From IMG/VR virus record IMGVR_UViG_3300032297_000501, positions 1-57,346 of that record: a DNA stretch of 57,346 bases; one strand, given 5' to 3'. The DNA is from a virus. Shown piece by piece: positions 7,588-15,822 of the stretch. Numbering within the stretch: the first letter of the stretch is position 1; each line of letters opens with the position of its first letter. The notes under the pieces were generated by a model. It did no database searches, was not told the origin of the DNA, and worked only from the letters and a program-made list of their open reading frames with translations. Position numbers and translations under genes: made by a program.

Positions 7588-8019
7588 ATGACAATTAAAC
7601 GAAGCAACAGAGGCGTACAGATCGACTTTGATGCGCTAATGGCAAAGGCAGGAGAAGCTACTGCTGTTGGCAACATGCGAGTAAACGCCCAAGGTGATGT
7701 GCTCGGTAGAGGCGGCGAAGTCGTTCAGAAGAACGAAGAGCGTGTTAGAGCTTACTATAAAAATAATCCTCGTAGTAGTACATCAGCAAGTCTCAAGGGT
7801 GAAACGCCTACACAAAAGTTACAACCTGACACAACAGCCCCCGGAACACCAAAGACAGCCGCCACAGCAAAAGAAAATGTTCGTACTGCAAAACCAATTC
7901 CTGACCCTGTTACAGAACCGGATGAGTTTGATGCACCAAACGAACCTATTGGATATAGAGAAGTAGAATTGCCTAACGGCGATATTGAAATGGTTCCTGT
8001 GTACAAGCAAGATGAGTAA
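7588..8019 (+). CDS. Unknown Pro/Thr-rich protein, possibly virion-associated
   Basis: 143 residues. The N-terminal part (about 1-60) has a basic start, then VGNMRVNAQGDVLGRGGEVVQ and a coiled-coil-like EERVRAYYKNN. The middle is a low-complexity Pro/Thr/Ala linker, and the C-terminus is a short YREVELPNGDIEMVPVY beta-like segment. The modular look and position before fibre-like and GroES-like genes suggest a virion or assembly role, but no family is recognised. A GAGG ribosome binding site precedes the ATG. The next gene begins inside its last three codons. Confidence 0.68.
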   Translation: MTIKRSNRGVQIDFDALMAKAGEATAVGNMRVNAQGDVLGRGGEVVQKNEERVRAYYKNNPRSSTSASLKGETPTQKLQPDTTAPGTPKTAATAKENVRTAKPIPDPVTEPDEFDAPNEPIGYREVELPNGDIEMVPVYKQDE

Positions 8020-8365
8020 CACATCAACAATCACTACCGGCGGTATAGCAGTAGCTAACGGCGGCACCGGAGTTATCCAAACAACATCATTACCTACCAT
8101 AACTGCTGGTTCTCCTGGTCAAGTACTTACAACAGGAATCAACAGCTCACCATTTAGTTTTGTTAATCCTCCTAAAAACTTTAAAGCAGGAGCACTTACG
8201 ATTAAAGCCGGTGATGGTAACGAAGAAGCAGAAATTGATGCTGCCTTCATTAATGATTTAAAATTATTAATGGAAATAATTCAGGAAGTCCCAGACGAGC
8301 ATCCACTGGGAGATTTAAAACATGATTTGCGGAACCGCCGCGCTTTTAAGAAACTTGGAGGTTAA
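8012..8365 (+). CDS. Small fibre-like protein with NGGTG motif
   Basis: 117 residues from the ATG at 8012, which forms an ATGAGTAA overlap with the upstream stop; an in-frame upstream start at 7985 would overlap more and is less likely. The N-terminus (GGIAVANGGTG) repeats a motif also found in the large fibre at 31139 (PVANGGTGANAA), and a KAGALTIKAGDG segment follows. The C-terminus is acidic then basic. It may be a baseplate or fibre-attachment protein; no function is proven. Confidence 0.65.
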   Translation: MSNTSTITTGGIAVANGGTGVIQTTSLPTITAGSPGQVLTTGINSSPFSFVNPPKNFKAGALTIKAGDGNEEAEIDAAFINDLKLLMEIIQEVPDEHPLGDLKHDLRNRRAFKKLGG

Positions 8366-8737
8366 ATGAAACTGCGAGCAATTAGAGATAACATTCTTTG
8401 TACCGACGGCGACTTTGGAGACAAGGTTACTGCCGGTGGGTTAATTGTAAAAAGTACAATTGGTAAGAGCGAAGGTATTGTACCTCGCTGGTTCCGTGTA
8501 TTTGAAGTAGGCAGTGACATTGATTGGATCGAACCAGGGCAGTGGGTGTATGTCGAATACGGACGTTGGACTGAAGCTGTTGAAGTTGAAGACGAACGAT
8601 TTGACACCGAAAATAACAAAAAGAAGATTTGGAAGGTTGATCCTAGTGCTTGCCTGTTAGTATCAGATGAAGCACCTAGCGATACTATTACATTCAACAC
8701 AGAGGCAGTTAGCGCAATTAAGAAAGAGTTGTACTAA
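8366..8737 (+). CDS. GroES-like co-chaperonin (T4 gp31 analogue)
   Basis: A 123-residue Cpn10-like protein. The N-terminal KLRAIRDNILC block resembles the first strand of GroES. A mobile-loop region (GDKVTAGGLIVKS, about 18-30) carries the hydrophobic GGLIV tripeptide that would bind GroEL. The VFEVGSDIDWIEPGQWVYVEYGRW segment matches the VLAVG...VKVGDIVIF core. Phage Cpn10 proteins such as T4 gp31 let GroEL fold the capsid protein. No phage GroEL is seen, so it would partner with the host's. It starts directly after the preceding stop. Confidence 0.85.
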   Translation: MKLRAIRDNILCTDGDFGDKVTAGGLIVKSTIGKSEGIVPRWFRVFEVGSDIDWIEPGQWVYVEYGRWTEAVEVEDERFDTENNKKKIWKVDPSACLLVSDEAPSDTITFNTEAVSAIKKELY

Positions 8738-8913
8738 TGAAACTACCTGAATTTAATAATATAACTGTATCGGGAGGCTTAACAACAATTGGTTTGTTAG
8801 GTGTATCCCTTACTGTTTTAGTTGCCCTCGATAAAATTAGTGAATGGTGGCTTATTCTAAGTGTGTTATGCATACTTATGGGCGTTGGGATGGAATCAGG
8901 TAAACGTAAATAA
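8737..8913 (+). CDS. Small two-helix membrane protein (holin-like size)
   Basis: A 58-residue ORF beginning with ATG overlapping the GroES-like stop (TAATG). Residues about 12-31 (a GGLTTIGLLGVSLTVLVAL-type stretch) and 36-51 (WWLILSVLCILMGVGM) are hydrophobic, joined by a short charged turn, and the protein ends in a basic GKRK tail. The topology and size are compatible with a small holin or other phage membrane protein, but the spanin genes are 11 kb away and no function can be assigned. Confidence 0.65.
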   Translation: MKLPEFNNITVSGGLTTIGLLGVSLTVLVALDKISEWWLILSVLCILMGVGMESGKRK

Positions 8914-8916
8914 TAT

Positions 8917-9156
8917 ATGCCCTTCATAGAAAAACTAGGCGTTGAAAAAGTAAAAGAACAGATTTGGCAATACCAATATGTTTGCACTGACCCCAGAATG
9001 GACGGGTTTGTTGGTTTTGATTGTAAACAAAGATTATATGAAATAAAATTTGCTGTAGATGAAGCATTAGCTAAATGTCCTGCTTATCACGGCGAAGAAG
9101 AATGGCTTGAAGAGAAACGTACAGATAAAGCATTTCAAAAATTGGGGAATAGGTAA
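8917..9156 (+). CDS. Unknown small protein
   Basis: 79 residues, acidic and helical in character, with three cysteines (positions 23, 36, 54) in no recognised metal pattern. It sits between the small membrane protein and the ugd gene, whose ATG overlaps its stop (TAATG). Whether it belongs to the lipid module functionally is unknown. Confidence 0.65.
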   Translation: MPFIEKLGVEKVKEQIWQYQYVCTDPRMDGFVGFDCKQRLYEIKFAVDEALAKCPAYHGEEEWLEEKRTDKAFQKLGNR

Positions 9157-9956
9157 TGAGACTAAGATTAGGTGTTGTCGGCAGTGGCTTCGTTGGCGGA
9201 GCAGTAATTAATGGTTTTAACGAACCTAATGTTGACATGTGGGTAGTTGATCCAAAGAAAACCACAACGACGCTACAACAGCTAGCAGAAGCCGGCACTC
9301 ATATTACATTCATTTGTTTACCTACACCTGAGGGTGCCGACGGCTCTGTTGATGTTTCTATTGTAGACAATGTGTTATCGGATCTCAACAAGTTTGCGTA
9401 TGATGGATTAGTTGTTATTAAAAGCACAATTACACCCGATCATCTAACACGATTTGTTGAGCAGTACGATCTACGCATTGTCTATAATCCAGAATTTTTA
9501 ACAGAAGCAAACGCACATCAAGACTTTATCAACCCGCCAATGCAGATCCTGGGCGGTGTTTGGGAAGAGTGTGAAATTGTTGAGCGTGCGTATGTTGAGT
9601 TCAGTAAGGTAAAAGTAGTACCTACGTTTAAAACTGATATTGTAAGTGCTAGTTTGCTCAAGTATACTATAAATAGTTGGCTAGCAACTAAAGTATCTTT
9701 TATGAACGAGTTGTACCAATTGCATAAAACCAGTGGTGCAAAAACTTCGTGGGATCAATTTACTGATATGTTACAGCGTGACAAACGCATAGGTGACAGT
9801 CATTTACGTGTTCCAGGACCAGATGGACAGTTTGGTTTTGGTGGACATTGTTTTCCTAAAGATACAGCAGGTTTGCTAAGTTACGCAGATAAGAATAAAG
9901 TTAACTTATCTGTACTAAGCAAAGCAGTAGAATTCAATGACCACATCAGGAAATAA
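9156..9956 (+). CDS. ugd: UDP-glucose 6-dehydrogenase, short form
   Basis: Oxidises UDP-glucose to UDP-glucuronate with NAD. Visible are the Rossmann motif GVVGSGFVGGAV (residues 6-17), FICLPTPEG, KSTITP, VYNPEFLTEANA, the central-domain helix LLKYTINSWLATKVSFMNE and the catalytic-cysteine block FGFGGHCFPKD (Cys232). At 266 residues it lacks the C-terminal UDP-binding domain of standard enzymes (about 390-440), a real departure that may alter activity or oligomerisation. It overlaps plcP by 20 bp, and in this context UDP-glucuronate would be the donor for glucuronosyl-diacylglycerol. Confidence 0.85.
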   Translation: MRLRLGVVGSGFVGGAVINGFNEPNVDMWVVDPKKTTTTLQQLAEAGTHITFICLPTPEGADGSVDVSIVDNVLSDLNKFAYDGLVVIKSTITPDHLTRFVEQYDLRIVYNPEFLTEANAHQDFINPPMQILGGVWEECEIVERAYVEFSKVKVVPTFKTDIVSASLLKYTINSWLATKVSFMNELYQLHKTSGAKTSWDQFTDMLQRDKRIGDSHLRVPGPDGQFGFGGHCFPKDTAGLLSYADKNKVNLSVLSKAVEFNDHIRK

Positions 9957-10704
9957 GTATAAAACAGTTTTTATCAGTGATGTTCACTTAGGCACACACG
10001 GATGCCAAGCAGAAGCATTAGTTAGCTTTCTCAAAGAACACACTTGCGATTCTTTATATCTTGTTGGCGATATCATTGACGGTTGGCGTCTTAAGAAACG
10101 CATCTACTGGCCACAAAGTCACAGCGATGTTATACGAAGAATATTAACTGTAGCTCGTAATGGTAATAGAGTTTATTACATATTAGGCAACCACGACGAA
10201 GCACTACGCAAATGGTTAACGTTTGATCTACGCTTCGGTCGTGTGCGTATTTTAAACAGACAAGACCATATTGCACTAAATGGTAAACGTTATCTTGTTG
10301 TACACGGCGACATGTTTGACGGCTTGATGCAGAAAGACTGGAAGTGGCTTATGCACGCCGGTGATATTGCTTATAATTTATTAATTTGGCTAAACATTAA
10401 ATTTAATATTGTCCGCGGTTGGTTAGGTATGGACTACTGGAGTTTAAGCAAATACTTAAAAACAAAAACCAAAGAAGCAGTAAGTTTTGTCGACGGCTTT
10501 GAAGAAAAGCTAGCAGCCTACGCTGATCAAAAGGGATATGCTGGTGTTATTTGTGGACACATTCACAGTGCTGCAATCAAAAACATTAACGGCATAGAAT
10601 ATTTAAACACAGGCGACTGGGTCGAAAGTTGCACTGCTATAGTGGAGACGCACGATGGAAACTTCAAACTTGTCGACTGGTCAAAAAATATTAATCGTAA
10701 CTGA
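9937..10704 (+). CDS. plcP: PlcP-type metallophosphoesterase (phospholipase C), LpxH-like annotation
   Basis: A calcineurin-fold metallophosphoesterase with all metal motifs: SDVHLG (14-19), GDIID (44-48), GNHD (84-87), HGD (123-125) and GHIH (207-210). Such proteins are often labelled UDP-2,3-diacylglucosamine hydrolase, but the extra blocks (LKKRIYWPQSHSDV, MDYWSLSKYLK, NTGDWVESCTA) are those of the alphaproteobacterial PlcP family, which removes phosphate-bearing head groups from phospholipids to leave diacylglycerol under phosphate starvation. The gene overlaps ugd by 20 bp and the Agt-like glycosyltransferase by 50 bp, the same plcP-agt pairing known in bacteria. There is no signal peptide, so it should act on the inner leaflet. 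Confidence 0.85.
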   Translation: MTTSGNKYKTVFISDVHLGTHGCQAEALVSFLKEHTCDSLYLVGDIIDGWRLKKRIYWPQSHSDVIRRILTVARNGNRVYYILGNHDEALRKWLTFDLRFGRVRILNRQDHIALNGKRYLVVHGDMFDGLMQKDWKWLMHAGDIAYNLLIWLNIKFNIVRGWLGMDYWSLSKYLKTKTKEAVSFVDGFEEKLAAYADQKGYAGVICGHIHSAAIKNINGIEYLNTGDWVESCTAIVETHDGNFKLVDWSKNINRN

Positions 10705-11683
10705 TGCGTGGCGTCAGATTAATGGGGTAGTTACTACATTAGAAAATCTTAATCGTACTCTCACAGATATGGGTCACGACGTAGATTTTTTAAACTATGA
10801 TGATGCTGACTATACCTGCGATATGCCATTCTACCCTGAAGTCAAACTTGCTTATGTTAAGCAGTATGTTATAAAAAGAAAAGTAAACTGGGCTGATGCA
10901 GTACATATTGCTACGCCAGAAGGTCCAATTGGCTTTAAAACTTTACGCTATTGTGTAAAGAATAAAATTCCATTTACCACAGGCTATCATACCAAGTGGC
11001 CCGAGTTTGTGCGAGCCCGTTTACCTATACCAACTTCATTAACTTATGCGTATATGCGTTGGCTACACAAGCACAGCAAAAACATTTTAGTACCAACCCA
11101 AACTGTTGTAGACGAACTTGGATTAAAAGGATTTTGCAATCTTGTTGTTTGGACACGCGGTGTAGACCAAACTATATTCAATCCTAGTAGCAGAACAAAA
11201 CTTATTTGTGGTAAACCATTGTTGTTATGTGTAACCAGAGTAAGTCACGAAAAAGGCTTAGACGATTTTTGCAAACTCGCTTATCCTGGTGCAACTAAAA
11301 TGATAGTAGGTGATGGTCCATATCGTGCTGAGCTTGAAGCAAAATATCCTGATGTTATTTTCACAGGAGTGAAACGCGGTAAAGATCTAGCTGATTATTA
11401 TGCAAATGCTGATGTTTTTGTGTTCCCTAGCAAATCGGATACATTTGGTGTAGTAATGATTGAGAGCATGGCCTGTGGCACACCTGTTGCTGCCTTCCCC
11501 GTAACAGGACCATTAGATGTCATTAAACACGGTGTAACAGGTGCAATGGACAATAATTTGAATACTGCTATAGATATGTGTTTAACACTAGATAGAAAAA
11601 AGGTATATAGCAATAGCCTCGAATGGTCTTGGGAAAAATGTGCAGTTCAATTTATCAATAGCCTTACCAAAAAGAAATCTTGA
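10655..11683 (+). CDS. agt: Agt-type lipid glycosyltransferase (GT4)
   Basis: GT-B glycosyltransferase of 342 residues. The N-terminal ILIVTDAWRQINGVVTTLENL, the acceptor-region TGYHTKWPEFVR, the hinge LLLCVTRVSHEKGLDDF, and the donor-site block FVFPSKSDTFGVVMIESMACGTPVAAFPV (about 256-284, with the family E-x7-E) are all present. The CGTPVAAFPVTGPLDVI wording is typical of alphaproteobacterial Agt enzymes, which add glucose or glucuronate to diacylglycerol. An SD (GGAG, 10644-10647) and the ATG lie inside plcP. Its product would be a phosphorus-free glycolipid. Mannosyltransferase or LPS glycosyltransferase activity is an alternative. Confidence 0.82.
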   Translation: METSNLSTGQKILIVTDAWRQINGVVTTLENLNRTLTDMGHDVDFLNYDDADYTCDMPFYPEVKLAYVKQYVIKRKVNWADAVHIATPEGPIGFKTLRYCVKNKIPFTTGYHTKWPEFVRARLPIPTSLTYAYMRWLHKHSKNILVPTQTVVDELGLKGFCNLVVWTRGVDQTIFNPSSRTKLICGKPLLLCVTRVSHEKGLDDFCKLAYPGATKMIVGDGPYRAELEAKYPDVIFTGVKRGKDLADYYANADVFVFPSKSDTFGVVMIESMACGTPVAAFPVTGPLDVIKHGVTGAMDNNLNTAIDMCLTLDRKKVYSNSLEWSWEKCAVQFINSLTKKKS

Positions 11684-11708
11684 CAACTTTGCTTTTATAC
11701 TTTATAAT
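11680..11708 (+). promoter_or_regulatory. Consensus sigma70 promoter
   Basis: TTGACA (11680-11685), 17 bp spacer, TATAAT (11703-11708): a perfect consensus overlapping the end of agt. A 15-20 base leader with a TAGGAG ribosome binding site leads to the ATG at 11731. Confidence 0.85.
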
Positions 11709-11730
11709 AAGAAAACTATAGGAGTAAGTT

Positions 11731-11919
11731 ATGCCAATACCTGAACAAATTATTATCCCTGCTGCCAAAGATCCAGGCCGCGGCCATTTTTATGTAAGTC
11801 TTAGTAAGAGTGCTATCCGCATTGCTGCTGGGGTATTTTTGATCCAAGGCAACATTGTGGGAGCAGGTCTTCTTCTAATTGGTGCTGAACTATTGGGCGT
11901 TATTGAAGAAATTGTATAA
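11731..11919 (+). CDS. Small hydrophobic membrane protein
   Basis: 62 residues with one long hydrophobic region (about 29-61, containing the Gly-rich VFLIQGNIVGAGLLLIGAEL stretch) that could form one or two short membrane helices. The first 25 residues are polar with a Pro/Lys-rich segment. It is driven by a perfect consensus promoter with a good ribosome binding site, so strong early expression is likely. Function unknown; it might act on the host membrane early in infection. Confidence 0.7.
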   Translation: MPIPEQIIIPAAKDPGRGHFYVSLSKSAIRIAAGVFLIQGNIVGAGLLLIGAELLGVIEEIV

Positions 11920-11922
11920 GCA

Positions 11923-13380
11923 ATGAAAGTATGTATTCTTAGTGAAAATTCTAATGGTGTTGTCCCTTGGGTACATTATAGAAATTTAGGGGCCAGCGAA
12001 GTTTCTAAACGATTATACGCTAGAAACATAGAGTGTACTACAGTAGAGTGGTTCACGCATTGGGATCAGGGCGACCTCTATACTTGTGTTAAACAATATC
12101 TAAGCGGTACCGATCGACCAGTTATTGCTATTAGTGTACCTTTCGTGCCTGATGACATTTATAAGATTAAAGATGTTCTTTTTAAACTTAAACGTAGTAT
12201 TCCTAACCTCACTGTTATAAGCGGGGGCAACAGAACCTACGATAAAAAATTATCTGATGTAGTTGATTATTTCTTTATTGGCCGTAGTATGGAAATTTTC
12301 GAATCTTGGTTAGACGGCAAAGATTTATCTAAATTTATATCAAACCAATCAAATGTTTTTCTAAATAGAAATATTAATGTTGCGTTAGAGGATCCAGTTT
12401 TACCTCATTTTAGTGATGCAGATTATTTAAATTCAAACGATGTTTTAGGGTTTGAATTAGGTATTGGTTGTAGATTTAATTGTGCATTTTGTAATTTTGA
12501 CTTGAGAAAGATGCACAATCCTAAGATGGCAAATGCTGACAAAATTGCAGCTACCCTTAATGAATTGTATTCCAAATACGGAGTATATAATTATTTTGTC
12601 ACAGACGATACAATTAACGAGTCAATTGATAAAATGCAAGTATTAGCTGACGTAGTATCAAAACTAAATTTTAAAATAAACTTAACTGGATATTGTAGAT
12701 TAGATTTATTAGAAAGTCCTAAACAACAAGAGCTATGGCAGAAGATAAATTTAGCCGGCGTCTTTTTTGGTATTGAGACTTTTAATCCTGAATCAAGTAA
12801 GCTGGTTAGAAAAACCAGTCGCATTTCTTCTCAAATAGAAACTTTAAAAAAGCTAAGGAAACTTACACCTAATACTTTTTTAAGTTGTGGAATGATAATT
12901 GGTTTAACGGGAGATAGTAGAGAACATATCTTAGATAGTATGGAAAATGTATCTCAAAATAATCTTTTGGATTGTATGCAATACAACGTCCTTAATCTTC
13001 CTGAAATGGAAACAGATATTTTTGACGAATACATGCTTAGTGACATGTCTAAGAATCCTGAAAATTTTGGATATACAATAACTGGTAAGATACCTAGAAC
13101 AGACTTGTCGATACAATCAAAATTAAGGTGGAAGAACGATTGGTGCGATTCAGAAAGCGCACTTAAAATATATGGCGAAGTTAGACAAAAGCTAAAAGGA
13201 CAAAACTTAAGTAATGCTGATGCGTTTGAATACCTTTCCTTTTTGAGTTTAGGTATAGTTGATGAAAAGGAATCGGTTAGAAAAATGGAACAACTTATTA
13301 TTTCTAAAGCATCAAAAAAAGCTGATAAACTTCGTGCCGAATATATTGAAAAGAAAAAACAACATCTATTAAACAGTTAA
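11923..13380 (+). CDS. Radical SAM protein 1 with B12-binding-like N-domain
   Basis: 485 residues. The N-terminal half (about 1-130) has the alternating strand/helix pattern of a cobalamin-binding-type Rossmann domain (AISVPFV, TVISGGNRTYDK). The radical SAM cluster motif is C183-x3-C187-x2-C190 (GCRFNCAFCNF), followed by YFVTDDTINES and GVFFGIETFNPESSKLVRKTS, as in B12-type radical SAM enzymes. The substrate is unknown. It is clearly paralogous to the gene at 14320 (same cysteine block, DDTxNE, FGIET and KNPExFG motifs), with the clamp-loader gene between them. It needs a 4Fe-4S cluster, which links it to the phage's Fe-S assembly genes. Confidence 0.85.
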   Translation: MKVCILSENSNGVVPWVHYRNLGASEVSKRLYARNIECTTVEWFTHWDQGDLYTCVKQYLSGTDRPVIAISVPFVPDDIYKIKDVLFKLKRSIPNLTVISGGNRTYDKKLSDVVDYFFIGRSMEIFESWLDGKDLSKFISNQSNVFLNRNINVALEDPVLPHFSDADYLNSNDVLGFELGIGCRFNCAFCNFDLRKMHNPKMANADKIAATLNELYSKYGVYNYFVTDDTINESIDKMQVLADVVSKLNFKINLTGYCRLDLLESPKQQELWQKINLAGVFFGIETFNPESSKLVRKTSRISSQIETLKKLRKLTPNTFLSCGMIIGLTGDSREHILDSMENVSQNNLLDCMQYNVLNLPEMETDIFDEYMLSDMSKNPENFGYTITGKIPRTDLSIQSKLRWKNDWCDSESALKIYGEVRQKLKGQNLSNADAFEYLSFLSLGIVDEKESVRKMEQLIISKASKKADKLRAEYIEKKKQHLLNS

Positions 13381-13396
13381 CACACAGGAAAAACAT

Positions 13397-14320
13397 ATGA
13401 AAGAACTTTGGACAGAAAAATATCGACCTAACAATATCAACAACTATGTGTTTCGCGATGCTAAACAGAAGCAACAAGTAACAGGTTGGTTGAAGGACGG
13501 AGCATTACCACACTTGCTATTCAGCGGTGCACCTGGTACGGGCAAGACTACACTAGCCAAAGTATTGCTCAACGAGCTAGGTATCAACAGTATGGATGTA
13601 CTAGAGATTAACGCATCTAACGAAAACAACGTTGATACTATTCGCAATAAGATTACTAACTTTGCAAGTACTATGCCATTCGGTGACATGAAGTATGTGT
13701 TGCTAGACGAAGCTGATTACATTACACCAAACGGTCAGGCAGCACTGCGTGGCGTTATGGAAATGTATCATACTTGCTGTCGCTTTATTCTTACCTGTAA
13801 TTATCCACAGCGTGTTATTCCTGCACTTCATAGCAGAACACAAGGCTTCCACATTGAGAAGTTGGATGTTACCGAGTTCACTGCTCGTATTGCAGAGATC
13901 TGTGTAACTGAAGGTGTTGATATTGATTTAGAAACACTAGACACTTATGTACAAGCAACCTACCCTGACTTGCGTAAGTGTATTAACCTAGTACAGCAAA
14001 ATGTTGTTGATGGTGCGCTACAGAAGCCTCAAGCAGGAGATGGTAACCAAAGTGATTGGATGCTTAGTGCTATTGACTTGTTCAAGAACGGTGAGTTCAA
14101 ACCGGCACGTGAACTTATTGTAAGTCAAGCTCGCCCAGAGGAATATGATGAAGTATATCGCTTCATGTATCGTAACTTAGATCTATGGGGCAAGAGTCAA
14201 CTACAGCAGGATCAAGCTATTGTTATTATTCGCGACGGTATGTCTAAGAGTAGCTTGTGCGCTGACCCTGAAATCAATCTTAGTGCAACACTAATTGAGC
14301 TACAATTAAATAGCAATTGA
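13397..14320 (+). CDS. 44: Clamp loader large-subunit ATPase (T4 gp44-like)
   Basis: AAA+ ATPase of the RFC small-subunit type that opens the sliding clamp and loads it on DNA. The N-terminal WTEKYRPNNINNYV, Walker A GAPGTGKTT (44-52), Walker B VLLDEAD (about 101-107), sensor-1 LTCNYP and a SRC-like arginine-finger motif in LHSRTQGF are present. Length (307) is close to T4 gp44 (319). The companion small subunit gp62 was not recognised in the window; the clamp is at 44173. It has an AGGA ribosome binding site and lies between two radical SAM paralogues, overlapping the second by one base. Confidence 0.92.
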   Translation: MKELWTEKYRPNNINNYVFRDAKQKQQVTGWLKDGALPHLLFSGAPGTGKTTLAKVLLNELGINSMDVLEINASNENNVDTIRNKITNFASTMPFGDMKYVLLDEADYITPNGQAALRGVMEMYHTCCRFILTCNYPQRVIPALHSRTQGFHIEKLDVTEFTARIAEICVTEGVDIDLETLDTYVQATYPDLRKCINLVQQNVVDGALQKPQAGDGNQSDWMLSAIDLFKNGEFKPARELIVSQARPEEYDEVYRFMYRNLDLWGKSQLQQDQAIVIIRDGMSKSSLCADPEINLSATLIELQLNSN

Positions 14321-15822
14321 TGCACACATATGACGGCGCCATAATTTTAGAATGTACTAATACGTTTGAAAAAAATCGTCAACGTAGTGGTATTATTAGA
14401 CCGTTGGCGCCGTTTGCTCTCAATCAATTATTTGTTGAACGTAACATACCTTCAACGGTAATCAACTATGTTAATGGTTGGCAACATACTGTATTAATAC
14501 AAACACTGTTGCAATGGATTAATAAAAATAATATATCTAATCCATTAATTCTTTGCAGTACATTATTTAATGAGTACCTTCTCAGTAAAGGTTCCCATGT
14601 TTCTAATATAATATTAGAACTGAAACAACATTACCCTAAACTAGGTTTAATTGTTGGTGGCCCCATCAATCTAATTGATTACAATTTCGATGAGTTACTT
14701 CCAGATGCGGTCTTTCAAGGTCGCAGTCTACATTTGTTTGAACAATGGTTGGACAAGCCCGATTATATTGAACCTAACACAGTAAAAGTTATTAATGGTA
14801 TTCCTACCTATCACAGGGAAACTAATACAGTTGTTGAAAATCCAATTGTACCTAAATTGTACAATGACTACTGTTTAACAGCAAATGATATTTTGCAGTT
14901 TGAAGTGAGATTAGGCTGTAAATTTAATTGCACCTTTTGTACATTTGAATTTAGAAATGCTAAACGAGTAAATGATACGTCAGCTGACTGTTTAACAAAT
15001 TTCTTTAAAGATGCAAACAATAATTTTGGTATCACTCGTTTTAGCTGTGTAGATGACACGTTTAACGAAGATGACAACAAGATTAAAACGCTTAAAGCCG
15101 CGGTTGATAATTTAGATTTTAAACCTATTATTGTTGGCTATAATCGATTTGATATTATGCAGGCCAAACCTGAACAAGCAGAATTGCTAGATAGTTGCGG
15201 CTTCATAGGACATTATTTTGGTATCGAAACTCTTCACCGCGAAGCTAGTAAGTATATTAGAAAAGGTATACATCGCGAGCAAGCATTTGAATTTTTGAGA
15301 TACATTAAAGAGCAATTTCCGCACTGGCACGTGTGTAGTGGGTATATCATAGGACTACCTAAAGAGCCTATAGAACATATCACTGAAACACATCATTTAA
15401 TTAGACACGAACGTTTGATTGATGCTATAATTCCTGTTGACTTAGGGTTGTATCAAATACCAGGTAATGAACATAACTACAGTGATTTCAGTAAGAATCC
15501 GGAACAGTTTGGTATCAAAGTACTAGGCGGCGATCCAAAGAATTTGAATTGGCAACATGAGCTAATGGATAAAGGTACAGCAAAAATACTTGCTAAAACA
15601 TTAGCTAGTAAGAATATTCGTGCAGGAGTTACAACTATTGATCCCTGGGAAGCACTGAGCAGAGACGCAATCGGTTCAGATGATATGTTTGGTTGTAAAA
15701 CATACAAGGACAGGATGGCTGCTGATCCTACACAGCTCTATAGTGATGAGTGGTATGTACTGAGCAACGAACATATTGCTCAGTACATACAGCGTAAAGT
15801 ATCTTACATTAACAGCTTATAA
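14320..15822 (+). CDS. Radical SAM protein 2 with B12-binding-like N-domain
   Basis: 500 residues from the ATG at 14320 (TGATG overlap with gp44; a TTG three bases earlier is less likely). The architecture matches the gene at 11923: a Rossmann-like N-domain (ILCSTLF, LGLIVGGPINLID), the cluster motif C200-x3-C204-x2-C207 (GCKFNCTFCTFEFR), then SCVDDTFNEDD and GHYFGIETLHREASKYIRK. The C-terminal part carries DFSKNPEQFGIKVLGG, also shared with its paralogue. Substrate unknown. Its stop codon is directly adjacent to the stop codon of phoH on the other strand. Confidence 0.85.
   Translation: MHTYDGAIILECTNTFEKNRQRSGIIRPLAPFALNQLFVERNIPSTVINYVNGWQHTVLIQTLLQWINKNNISNPLILCSTLFNEYLLSKGSHVSNIILELKQHYPKLGLIVGGPINLIDYNFDELLPDAVFQGRSLHLFEQWLDKPDYIEPNTVKVINGIPTYHRETNTVVENPIVPKLYNDYCLTANDILQFEVRLGCKFNCTFCTFEFRNAKRVNDTSADCLTNFFKDANNNFGITRFSCVDDTFNEDDNKIKTLKAAVDNLDFKPIIVGYNRFDIMQAKPEQAELLDSCGFIGHYFGIETLHREASKYIRKGIHREQAFEFLRYIKEQFPHWHVCSGYIIGLPKEPIEHITETHHLIRHERLIDAIIPVDLGLYQIPGNEHNYSDFSKNPEQFGIKVLGGDPKNLNWQHELMDKGTAKILAKTLASKNIRAGVTTIDPWEALSRDAIGSDDMFGCKTYKDRMAADPTQLYSDEWYVLSNEHIAQYIQRKVSYINSL

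Noticed and set aside
9668-9675. TATAAATA box inside ugd
   Set aside because: It lies in coding sequence with no gene start nearby; next start is 262 bp away. Treated as a chance codon combination.
9937-10704. LpxH (lipid A pathway) as the annotation for the phosphoesterase
   Set aside because: PlcP-type blocks and pairing with an Agt-like gene fit PlcP better; a lipid A role is left as the alternative.
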